Shown here piece by piece: positions 1 to 6,671 of a stretch of 64,000 nucleotides of DNA. The position numbers were made by a program, and so were the translations under genes. The number at the start of each line of letters is the position of its first letter. Position 1 is the stretch's first letter. The DNA comes from Sphingomonas sp. S2M10 (GTDB lineage: Bacteria; Pseudomonadota; Alphaproteobacteria; Sphingomonadales; Sphingomonadaceae), in NCBI RefSeq assembly GCF_012650175.1, contig NZ_JAAILI010000029.1, positions 1 through 64,000 on the forward strand, written 5' to 3'. The notes below the pieces were generated by a model. The model had not been told where the DNA came from and ran no database searches. It saw nothing but the letters and a program-made list of their open reading frames with translations.

Positions 1-87
1 CTCTTCGGCCCTATCGGGCACATCCCGCCCGCTGAGGCCGAAGACAATTACTATGCAGCCCTCGAGAACCTCGATATGGCTGCATAG
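1..87 (+). pseudogene. C-terminal end of an IS3-family transposase (OrfB), continuing left of the window
   Basis: Frame 1 of the plus strand is open from the first base to a TAG at 85-87. It ends with a stretch containing IGHIPPAEAEDNYYA, which matches the characteristic tail of IS3-family DDE transposases (known family feature). Only about 28 residues are visible, so it cannot be told whether the transposase is intact. The element end follows at 101-126. It lies head-on against the fourth gene of the gasdermin operon. Confidence 0.75.
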
Positions 88-808
88 CCAAATGAAAACT
101 GCCTCCTGAAAACCCGGGGCGCTTCAAAGCAGTACGATCACGCGCGTTCGAGAAAGCGAGCGGCCACGGTCCGACATAAGGCCGCCAACCACCATAGCCC
201 ATCGGCCTTGTATCGACCGAGAGGCCAATCGAAAAACGGCGTGGCTGTAAAGGCGCGCTTGTGTCTTCATGCCCAAGAGGCGATTGGCTGTCGTCCACCA
301 ACGCAGACTTGTTTGCATGTCCGGATGGTGAACTCAAATCGACATGGTCATCGATGTCGTCGAACCCCGCACCAGCCTCAATGTCGTCATCACCCCGTGG
401 AGAGGCAGCGCGCATCTCCCGTGCCTGCGATCCTGTCGTCGAGAAACCGTCAACGGGCTTCGACCAGACGCTGCCGGAAAACTGCTCGAGCCAATCCCTG
501 GAAACCGATGATGCGGAAAGCTCCGATAGCGCTGGCGCGTCAATTCTGTCGGTAAGGTCATCGACCACGAAGGAATAGAAGGTCGGCGCCTCTCCGAGCG
601 GTTCGATGACAGCCGCATAGGCACCGGGAACCGCGCCCTGGATCAGCACCTCGCGATTCGAGGGGGTGGTCATGCTCTCAGAGCCGACGCCGCGCCTTTC
701 GAGTTGCATCTCACCCTCCGGACCCAGAATCCGAATACGGGCAGCGGCAGCGTCGGGTGGCGCCAGAAAGGACACGGTTTTCAAGCGCTGCCTCCACTCA
801 TCGGACAT
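11..808 (-). CDS. Fourth gene of the gasdermin operon, unknown function, C-terminus replaced by IS3 sequence
   Basis: I do not recognise this 265-residue protein. The start ATG at 808 overlaps the last codons of the caspase gene by 11 bases, so translation is probably coupled. Residues 1-95 look beta-rich (IRILGPEG, VPGAYAAVIEPLG). Residues 125-200 are low-complexity and acidic (DDDIEAG, DDIDDHVD) and probably disordered. From about residue 228 the frame reads antisense through the IS3 end and transposase tail (126 down to 11), so the last ~38 residues are not native and the original protein was probably longer. By context it could be a sensor, adaptor or regulator of the caspase, but nothing in the sequence proves this. 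Translation from upstream Met codons (up to 859) is less likely. Confidence 0.6.
   Translation of the reverse strand: MSDEWRQRLKTVSFLAPPDAAAARIRILGPEGEMQLERRGVGSESMTTPSNREVLIQGAVPGAYAAVIEPLGEAPTFYSFVVDDLTDRIDAPALSELSASSVSRDWLEQFSGSVWSKPVDGFSTTGSQAREMRAASPRGDDDIEAGAGFDDIDDHVDLSSPSGHANKSALVDDSQSPLGHEDTSAPLQPRRFSIGLSVDTRPMGYGGWRPYVGPWPLAFSNARDRTALKRPGFSGGSFHLAMQPYRGSRGLHSNCLRPQRAGCAR
88..126 (+). mobile_element. Right end and probable terminal inverted repeat of the IS3-family element
   Basis: Just after the transposase stop, 101-126 (GCCTCCTGAAAACCCGGGGC then GCTTCA) resembles the outer ends of IS3-group elements, which on the other strand begin TGAA..CCCCGGGTTTTC. The exact terminal base is inferred. 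The opposite end and any target duplication lie outside the window. The minus-strand reading frame of the neighbouring gene runs through this end, so the IS appears to have inserted into that gene. Confidence 0.6.
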
Positions 809-2018
809 TGACCAGATGATGATAGAGCGACCGATTGGGGCAGAACACCTGCTCGACATCGCGATAGCCGCTACCGTTTGTGAACGACGCGCTGACGAAA
901 TGCGGATAGATGCTCGCGCGCATCGGCTGAAGCCAACTGTCCGCGCCCGTCCCGGGACAAGTGTGCAACGTTGCGCCTTGCGGGTCCCGGATACTCACGG
1001 TCCCGATCGCAAGCGCCTGTGTCGGGTCGAGCACCACATTGACCGTCACGTGCGGTGGTTCAGGATAGGTCACAATCGCCGCAGTCGTGGTCGGTAGCAT
1101 CGGCGACACAGGCTCGAAAGGTTGCCGCTGCCAACGTTGCTCAAGTGAATAGAGGCTCTTCAAATCCTCATGAATCGCGATGGGATAGGCTCCCCATTGC
1201 GCGGTTCCGGACGGGTTGCGCGCGGATTTTCCACGAAGTGCGCTCAACAAGGTTTGCGTAAAACGACCTCCCGTTGCCGGGCTGTCTTCATAAGTGAAAT
1301 AGCTGCTCGCGGCCGCCGCCATCAGCGTGACCTTTTCAGTGCCCCCGACAAATGGATTGGAACGAATGAACTTCGCACCGACGCCAGGGTTTTGGACATT
1401 CAAGTCCGTTACCATCTCACCGCAGGCATCGACGAAAAGATACGCAGCGGACACATTGGGTGCCTGCTTGAGGCCGACCCCTAGGTCGTACATGTTGATG
1501 AATGCTCCCCACGGATTGATCGGATTCTGATTCAGATCAGCCAGGAGCACGAAGGGTTGCGAGGTCACGGCGACGCCGTGCCCGCAGATGAAGACGATCC
1601 CGACATTTCCAGCTACGGCATTCAGCCGCGCGAGCCATTGGGTGCCGGCAGCAGTGACATTGGCTGTGTTCGGCACGCCAACCGCAGGATTGCCGCGCGG
1701 GTCTCCGGGCGCATTGTCGTTTACTTGCGCTGGCGGGACACGGCCAAGCCAGTCATAGTGACCATGGGCCGGCGCCGGGCCGTTGGACAGCATCTCGATG
1801 GAAGCAAGTGGCTGCTCAAGCGCGGCCTCGCCAATCAGCCAGTCGCAGAATGCGGCAGCGCCCGCGGCGGCGCTAGGAAGGTCGCGCACGTCCTTGAGCA
1901 ATTCGGGCGTGGTGCCGGGCACGAACTTGTCCATCTTGGCGTCTGGATAGGCGCCGACTCCGATGATCAAGGCATGCGTCGCCGGACCATTGACCTGCCG
2001 TTGGTAGATAAGCGTCAT
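798..2018 (-). CDS. Caspase-like (peptidase C14) protease, predicted activator of the gasdermin
   Basis: This 406-residue protein has a caspase fold signature. There is a buried strand near the N-terminus (HALIIGVGAYP, 15-25), a catalytic-His block IVFICGHG (His147) and a catalytic-Cys block LFVDACGE (Cys199). After about residue 320 a beta-rich C-terminal domain follows (VTVNVVLDP, VSIRDPQGATL). Bacterial gasdermins are known to be activated by adjacent caspase-like proteases that remove a short inhibitory C-terminal peptide, so the gasdermin three genes up is the likely substrate (inference). The start at 2018 is chosen because its ATG overlaps the hydrolase stop as ATGA; the open frame extends to 2150 but there overlaps the hydrolase heavily. 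It could instead be a caspase in a related conflict system that acts on other substrates. Confidence 0.85.
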   Translation of the reverse strand: MTLIYQRQVNGPATHALIIGVGAYPDAKMDKFVPGTTPELLKDVRDLPSAAAGAAAFCDWLIGEAALEQPLASIEMLSNGPAPAHGHYDWLGRVPPAQVNDNAPGDPRGNPAVGVPNTANVTAAGTQWLARLNAVAGNVGIVFICGHGVAVTSQPFVLLADLNQNPINPWGAFINMYDLGVGLKQAPNVSAAYLFVDACGEMVTDLNVQNPGVGAKFIRSNPFVGGTEKVTLMAAAASSYFTYEDSPATGGRFTQTLLSALRGKSARNPSGTAQWGAYPIAIHEDLKSLYSLEQRWQRQPFEPVSPMLPTTTAAIVTYPEPPHVTVNVVLDPTQALAIGTVSIRDPQGATLHTCPGTGADSWLQPMRASIYPHFVSASFTNGSGYRDVEQVFCPNRSLYHHLVNVR

Positions 2019-3139
2019 GCAAGCGCCTGCAGTCGCGACCGCAGACGCTCGAAGAAGCGAGGACGCATGAAATAGCTGGTATGGGCATCGATCACGCCGG
2101 TCATCGAACTGAACATGAAATCTTCGACGCCATCGAAGATACCCTGGCAACGGAAGCTAAGGACATCGACAGGGTCATAGACATTCCACCAACGAGCCAC
2201 CGCTGCCGGCTTTGCTGCCAGCGGACGGCCAGGCGACGGAATCGACTTGTCGCTTGCCGCAAACAGCTTGAGTTCCTCAAAGAAACCGGGTTGCGATCCC
2301 ACAGTCAGCAGCACGTCGATGGCGAAGCCTTCTGGTAGTCCGGCACCGGCTGGATCTGTCAGGAGATCGTACAGGATGACCCCGCCCAGGCTATGACCGA
2401 CAACCACCAGCGGCTCGTCCTTTGCGGTTGCATCGGCCCGTGCGGCGAGTAATTCCGCCACCACCCGATGGCGAATATCGGCTCGAACAGCCCCGCCACG
2501 TAGATAGACGAACACGTCGCCGATGAACCTGGCTGCCATCGGGTTGAGCTTGTCGCGGGTAAGCCCAAGAACGCCCGATGAAACAAGGTTCCTGCCGCGA
2601 TCCAGGACAGTGCCGGCCGCCGCCTTCAGGCGATCGAGCAGACCATAGGCCGCAGGAGGCTCGCGCTGAAGGCGCTCTCGCAAGGCGTCGATAAAAGCCG
2701 CGTCGGTCATGTCGGGCTTGACCCAAGTCGGGGCAGTATGGACCTCGGCATAGGCGGCGGCCGCCTGCATTTCCGAAAACTCTTCGGGATCGAGTTGGCG
2801 GTTTTGCGTCGCTGCGGTTTCAATCAGCACTGCGTAGAGCGTGTCCACCGCAGCTGGAAAATCCACGGCCGCAATCTCTGCGATCGATACACCACCGGTT
2901 GCGCCAAGTATCTCGCCGCCTCCCCCGAGACTGAACGGCGTCGGCACGTCGCCACTGCGCGGCAGGCATTGCTCCCCAAATGCGAAGGACGCGCCTAGGT
3001 CTCCCCAGAAGGGGTTGCGAATGCCCGCCTCTTTTCCGAGAGCAAGCTTGCGGAACCGATCATCACGGAGCTGGACTTCTGCTGCATATGCCGGAGTTTG
3101 CCGCGTAGCGACGCCATGCACGAACACCAATTGGGTCAT
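2015..3139 (-). CDS. Alpha/beta-hydrolase with lipase (PGAP1-like) signature in the gasdermin operon
   Basis: A 374-residue alpha/beta-hydrolase. It opens with a strand and oxyanion motif (LVFVHGV, 4-10) and carries the nucleophile elbow VVVGHSLGG with Ser250. Later candidate triad residues are Asp322 or Asp325 (WWNVYDPVDVLS) and His353. A helical insert of about 120 residues lies between the first strand and the elbow, as in lipases that have a lid. It starts 27 bases after the gasdermin stop and ends in an ATGA overlap with the caspase gene, so the three are almost certainly co-expressed. GHSLGG is typical of lipases and thioesterases; phospholipid attack would suit an abortive defence, or it could remove a lipid from the acylated gasdermin. 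The substrate is not determinable here. Confidence 0.8.
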   Translation of the reverse strand: MTQLVFVHGVATRQTPAYAAEVQLRDDRFRKLALGKEAGIRNPFWGDLGASFAFGEQCLPRSGDVPTPFSLGGGGEILGATGGVSIAEIAAVDFPAAVDTLYAVLIETAATQNRQLDPEEFSEMQAAAAYAEVHTAPTWVKPDMTDAAFIDALRERLQREPPAAYGLLDRLKAAAGTVLDRGRNLVSSGVLGLTRDKLNPMAARFIGDVFVYLRGGAVRADIRHRVVAELLAARADATAKDEPLVVVGHSLGGVILYDLLTDPAGAGLPEGFAIDVLLTVGSQPGFFEELKLFAASDKSIPSPGRPLAAKPAAVARWWNVYDPVDVLSFRCQGIFDGVEDFMFSSMTGVIDAHTSYFMRPRFFERLRSRLQALA

Positions 3140-3166
3140 TTTCTAGCTATCCCGCCTCTTGCTTGG

Positions 3167-4006
3167 TCAGGCGATCAGTTCACCTTCGCCGAGTTCTGCC
3201 GGATCGACCGTCTTGAGTTCTGGAAGCGCACCTTCAAAATCAGCGAACACGACACCTTGCCCCGCGCCGACACCAAAGCTGACCGTACCGGCCTTCACCG
3301 GGCGGAAAACGAGATCAAACTCACCATCGTCACCACGATCACCGGCGGAAAGCTCGATCGCCACGAAACCGAAGGCGAGATTCTTATCGCCTTCGTATGT
3401 GACGGTCGTGGTCGTCTCCGTCTCCTTGCCAACCGATAGCGAGCCACCGACCAATTCCTTGATCACGGGCACTTCCAGTTTGATGCTGCTATTATCGTGG
3501 TTGTAAGCTGTGACCCCCAGCTTCTTTGACGTCACAATCTCAGTGAGTATGTAAAGACGCCCCTTACCGAACAGATATTTCTTCAGGATCGGATGATCCC
3601 ACCGCACCTTGGACGCCTCCAGATAATCGCCGATCTCGATCGTATTAGCGCGGTGGCGTGTCACCCCAGCGTAACTGAACTCGACTTTGCTGGCGCGCTC
3701 ATAGGCTGCTTTCACGCCAAGATTTCCGCCCATGGCACCGATGATGTTGCCGAGTATATCGAGTCCAAGCTCAATGGGCAGCTTGCTGCTCTTCTGCCCG
3801 TTGATGTTGGCGGCTTCGCCCGATGTGATCTTCGGGAGGTTGCCATCCTGTTCTTCGGTAAGCTGACTCAGCGTACCAATGATTCCGCGAGCACCTTTAT
3901 ATTCTCCAAGCAGGGCCAGAGGCTCCAAATCTTCGAGAGGATGCAATACCACATTGAGATTCAATGATTTCAGATAATTAACCGAACGGTCTGAACAAAT
4001 ACCCAT
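3167..4006 (-). CDS. Bacterial gasdermin (bGSDM), membrane pore-forming cell-death effector
   Basis: This 279-residue protein matches the bacterial gasdermin pattern. Cys4 (MGIC) sits at the position where family members are palmitoylated. The opening helix and strand (YLKSLNLNVVLHP, 11-23) are followed by the conserved D-x-x-PL-x-LL element (DLEPLALLG, 26-34). The core has KAAYERASKVEFSY (99-112) and a strand RLYILTEIVTSKKLGV (150-165). The last ~25 residues (from about 257, rich in Glu and Leu) are the expected short autoinhibitory tail. In this family protease removal of the tail lets the protein assemble large membrane pores that kill the infected cell. Length fits (~260-280). The start is supported by AGGGGG six bases upstream. 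It is first in an operon with a lipase-like hydrolase and a caspase, and is richer in A/T than the core genes. Assigned from remembered family features, without an alignment. Confidence 0.85.
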   Translation of the reverse strand: MGICSDRSVNYLKSLNLNVVLHPLEDLEPLALLGEYKGARGIIGTLSQLTEEQDGNLPKITSGEAANINGQKSSKLPIELGLDILGNIIGAMGGNLGVKAAYERASKVEFSYAGVTRHRANTIEIGDYLEASKVRWDHPILKKYLFGKGRLYILTEIVTSKKLGVTAYNHDNSSIKLEVPVIKELVGGSLSVGKETETTTTVTYEGDKNLAFGFVAIELSAGDRGDDGEFDLVFRPVKAGTVSFGVGAGQGVVFADFEGALPELKTVDPAELGEGELIA

Positions 4007-4259
4007 CGAAGCCCCCTACGGTTCATGCCACCGGCCGATCGACTGTCCTGGAAATGCCCCTCAGAATCGATATGGAATCATTCTGGACGTCTATTCTGCC
4101 CTATTATTGGGGACACTTCTGCAGAGAAAATTGGCAAAGAATTTTTTCGCGAATGAAGTGATGAGATCGAGGTGCGCCAATGTGGCGCTTTGCCATCACA
4201 TTCTCAGGATGCGAATTTCCTCGATTCGGACCACCTCTCGCCGGCAGCCCAACTTTCCT
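4007..4259. promoter_or_regulatory. Upstream region of the gasdermin operon
   Basis: This A/T-rich gap separates the gasdermin start from the 3' end of the GNAT gene, so the operon promoter should lie here. A ribosome-binding stretch (AGGGGG on the minus strand) precedes the gasdermin ATG. A short dyad GCGCCA-ATG-TGGCGC is present near 4172-4186, without a clear T-run. No convincing -35/-10 pair could be fixed by eye, and the small plus-strand frame across this region looks non-coding. Confidence 0.4.
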
Positions 4260-4760
4260 TCACTTCCGCTGATCCAGTCCGAACGCCGGATGATGGATAA
4301 GTTCTCCGTGAGGCTCGACGCTGTCGAATGGTAAGGCTTGGACCACCTCTGGGGGACAGCCAGCCACGCCCAGACCGGGAAAAGCCCGGAAGCCGAACCG
4401 GCTGTAGTAGACGGGATCGCCCACCAGCGCCGCGCCCCTGCTCGACGCCCGAAGTTGGCTAAGGGCTTCCGCCATCAGGGCCGACCCGATACCTTGACGT
4501 TGCCTTGAGGGCAGAACCGCAAGCGGACCAATCAGACCCCAGCCGTCCTGCTTCCCCGCCCGTGCTTTTGAGGCGGCCAGAAAGCCGATTATCTCGCCTT
4601 CATCCTCCGCGACAAGCGAGAGGACGAGCGCGTCATCGTCCCGCAGTCTCTCGACGATGGCCGCTTCGGCTCCTGTGGATTGGGCAAGCATCTTGAAAGC
4701 GTCGGTGACAACGCGACGGATAGCCGGATCGTCACCTATCTTGTCGTTGCGAATCAACAT
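4260..4760 (-). CDS. GNAT-family N-acetyltransferase, YhbS-like
   Basis: This 166-residue protein has the GNAT acetyl-CoA binding motif: strand IGPLAVLPSRQRQGIGSALM (the Q/R-x-x-G-x-G/A loop at QRQGIG), followed by a C-terminal half with GDPVYYSRFGF, the signature of YhbS-type acetyltransferases. Acetyl transfer to a small molecule or protein amine is expected; the substrate is unknown. It stands alone between the gasdermin operon and the tRNA scar, inside the putative island, and is transcribed in the same direction as the operon. It may simply be cargo, or it could be linked to the defence module. Confidence 0.8.
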   Translation of the reverse strand: MLIRNDKIGDDPAIRRVVTDAFKMLAQSTGAEAAIVERLRDDDALVLSLVAEDEGEIIGFLAASKARAGKQDGWGLIGPLAVLPSRQRQGIGSALMAEALSQLRASSRGAALVGDPVYYSRFGFRAFPGLGVAGCPPEVVQALPFDSVEPHGELIHHPAFGLDQRK

Positions 4761-5045
4761 TTGGCTTTTCCTTAGCGATTGTCGAGTTGAGCGCGACGTT
4801 CATGCTGCCCGCAGGCATCCGTGTTCATCGCCTCGGTTGGGGGACATGCGAAGCCCATGGTGTGAAAAAAAGAGCATCGACTCCATCAGTTCAAAATTGC
4901 CACTGGTAGAAGGGCTGCAGGACTTCGAATTGCCATTTTACCGGGCCCCTTTTTGGGCCCCATTTAGGGCAATGAGGGGGATGCGAGGGGAATCTCGCTA
5001 TTGCAAAATCAATTACTTAGATCCCCTTCGGTCCCCTCAAATACC
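4761..5045. other. Non-coding island edge between the GNAT gene and the tRNA scar
   Basis: No gene is visible here. The stretch holds short repeats of GGGCCC/GGGG type (around 4938-4960) and an A/T-rich run before the tRNA fragment. No integrase gene or remnant is recognisable on either strand, so if an integrase drove the insertion it lies outside the window or has been lost. Confidence 0.5.
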
Positions 5046-5080
5046 TTGCGTCCCGGGTTCGATTCCCGTAGGGGTCACCA
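5046..5080 (+). other. Isolated tRNA 3' end (T-arm, acceptor strand, CCA): probable attachment-site scar
   Basis: The sequence contains a T-arm core GGGTTCGATTCCC and an acceptor 3' strand AGGGGTC with discriminator A and encoded CCA at 5078-5080. A complete tRNA would need GACCCCT about 65-80 bases upstream; nothing like it is found between 4980 and 5050, so only the 3' third exists. Duplicated tRNA 3' ends are the usual attR/attL product of tyrosine-recombinase integration into tRNA genes (known mechanism). The A/T-richer accessory genes lie to the left and core genes to the right, so this marks the island boundary. The tRNA identity cannot be read from this fragment. Confidence 0.65.
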
Positions 5081-5270
5081 CGGCTTGACGGCTCGCCGAG
5101 CCGCAGCGCGGGTGCTTCACCGAAATCTCCGGATCATCGCGCGGGCGCTGTGTACAGCGCGCGCCGCCTGCGCGATTCCATCGTCGCCGCGGCCATCGCA
5201 ACCGCTTGATCCCCCCTGCCCTTGCCCCTAGACGCTGCCGGGAACCAACCTGTCTCAGGAAAGCGAGCTT
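5081..5270 (+). promoter_or_regulatory. Leader region upstream of icd
   Basis: About 190 high-GC bases separate the tRNA scar from icd. A Shine-Dalgarno-like AGGAAA lies about ten bases before the icd ATG. A dyad GGCTCGCCGAGCC is present near 5090-5102. No clear promoter hexamers or gene were seen. Confidence 0.3.
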
Positions 5271-6491
5271 ATGGCGAAGATCAAGGTAGCAACGCCCGTC
5301 GTGGAGATCGACGGCGACGAAATGACGCGGATCATCTGGGAATGGATCCGCGAGCGCCTGATCCTTCCGTACCTCGACATCGATCTGAAATATTACGACC
5401 TCTCGGTGCAGAAGCGCGACGAGACCAACGACCAGATCACCATTGATTCGGCCAATGCGATCAAGCAGTACGGCGTCGGCGTGAAGTGCGCGACGATCAC
5501 CCCGGACGAGCAGCGCGTCGAGGAATTCAGCCTCAAGAAGATGTGGAAGTCGCCCAACGGCACGATCCGCAACATCCTGGGCGGCGTGATCTTCCGCGAG
5601 CCGATCGTGATCTCGAACGTGCCGCGCCTGATCCCGGGCTGGACCAAGCCGATCGTCGTCGGCCGTCACGCCTTCGGCGACCAGTACAAGGCGACCGACT
5701 TCAAGGTGCCCGGCAAGGGCAAGCTGACCATGAAGTGGGAAGGCGAAAACGGCGAGACGATCGAGCACGAGGTCTTCGATTTCCCGCAGGCCGGCGTCGC
5801 CATGGGCATGTACAATCTCGACGAGTCGATCCGCGATTTCGCGCGCGCCTCGATGAACTATGCGCTCGGCCGCAACTGGCCGCTGTACCTGTCGACCAAG
5901 AACACGATCCTCAAGGCCTATGACGGCCGCTTCAAGGACATCTTCGCCGAGGTGTTCGAGACCGAGTTCAAGGACCAGTTCCAGAGCGCCGGCATCGTCT
6001 ACGAGCACCGCCTGATCGACGACATGGTCGCCTCGGCGCTCAAGTGGCACGGCGAATTCGTCTGGGCCTGCAAGAACTATGACGGCGACGTCCAGTCGGA
6101 CCAGGTCGCGCAGGGCTTCGGCTCGCTGGGCCTGATGACCTCGGTGCTGATGACCCCGGACGGCAAGACGATCGAGGCGGAAGCGGCGCACGGCACCGTC
6201 ACCCGCCACTATCGCCAGCACCAGCAGGGCAAGGCGACCTCGACCAACCCGATCGCGTCGATCTTCGCCTGGACCGGCGGCCTCAAATATCGCGGCAAGT
6301 TCGACAACACCCCCGAGGTGACCCGCTTCGCCGAGACGCTGGAGAAGGTCTGCATCGAGACCGTCGAGAGCGGCAAGATGACCAAGGATCTGGCGCTGCT
6401 GATCGGCCCGGACCAAGCCTGGATGACCACCGAGCAGTTCTTCGAGGCGATCCGCGTCAACCTCGAAACCGCGATGGGCAGCTGGCAGTAA
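5271..6491 (+). CDS. icd: NADP-dependent isocitrate dehydrogenase (eukaryote-like, type II)
   Basis: The 406-residue protein begins [18 protein letters not shown], the N-terminus typical of homodimeric type II NADP isocitrate dehydrogenases of alphaproteobacteria. It carries the substrate-binding SPNGTIRN block (~94-101) and the metal/cofactor region [11 protein letters not shown] (~304-314). It oxidatively decarboxylates isocitrate to 2-oxoglutarate in the TCA cycle, making NADPH. Full length for the family (~405). It is followed by a strong terminator and looks monocistronic. It is the first core gene to the right of the tRNA scar. Confidence 0.97.
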   Translation: MAKIKVATPVVEIDGDEMTRIIWEWIRERLILPYLDIDLKYYDLSVQKRDETNDQITIDSANAIKQYGVGVKCATITPDEQRVEEFSLKKMWKSPNGTIRNILGGVIFREPIVISNVPRLIPGWTKPIVVGRHAFGDQYKATDFKVPGKGKLTMKWEGENGETIEHEVFDFPQAGVAMGMYNLDESIRDFARASMNYALGRNWPLYLSTKNTILKAYDGRFKDIFAEVFETEFKDQFQSAGIVYEHRLIDDMVASALKWHGEFVWACKNYDGDVQSDQVAQGFGSLGLMTSVLMTPDGKTIEAEAAHGTVTRHYRQHQQGKATSTNPIASIFAWTGGLKYRGKFDNTPEVTRFAETLEKVCIETVESGKMTKDLALLIGPDQAWMTTEQFFEAIRVNLETAMGSWQ

Positions 6492-6517
6492 GCCGCTTCC
6501 CTCTACGTAAAGCTACG

Positions 6518-6545
6518 GAAAAGCCCGCCTCTGGCGGGCTTTTCT
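6518..6545 (+). terminator. Rho-independent terminator of icd
   Basis: Hairpin AAAAGCCCGCC-TCT-GGCGGGCTTTT with a near-perfect stem and T-run, about 27 bases after the icd stop. Confidence 0.9.
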
Positions 6546-6671
6546 ACTTGCAATGCCGGTCCCTGCATCGTCTCTAGGGGCCATGACCGAGCGAGCTAAA
6601 CCCGCCACCGGCCATCGGCCTTTCTGTTCCTCCCGCCCTTGCCCCGCGCCGCTTCGCCCCCTGGGTGCAGC

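Noticed and set aside
4107..4334. A 75-residue plus-strand frame upstream of the gasdermin
   Set aside because: No ribosome-binding site or domain, and it overlaps the 3' end of the GNAT gene on the other strand.
4980..5080. A complete tRNA gene
   Set aside because: No 5' acceptor strand, D-arm or anticodon arm was found; only the 3' end is present.
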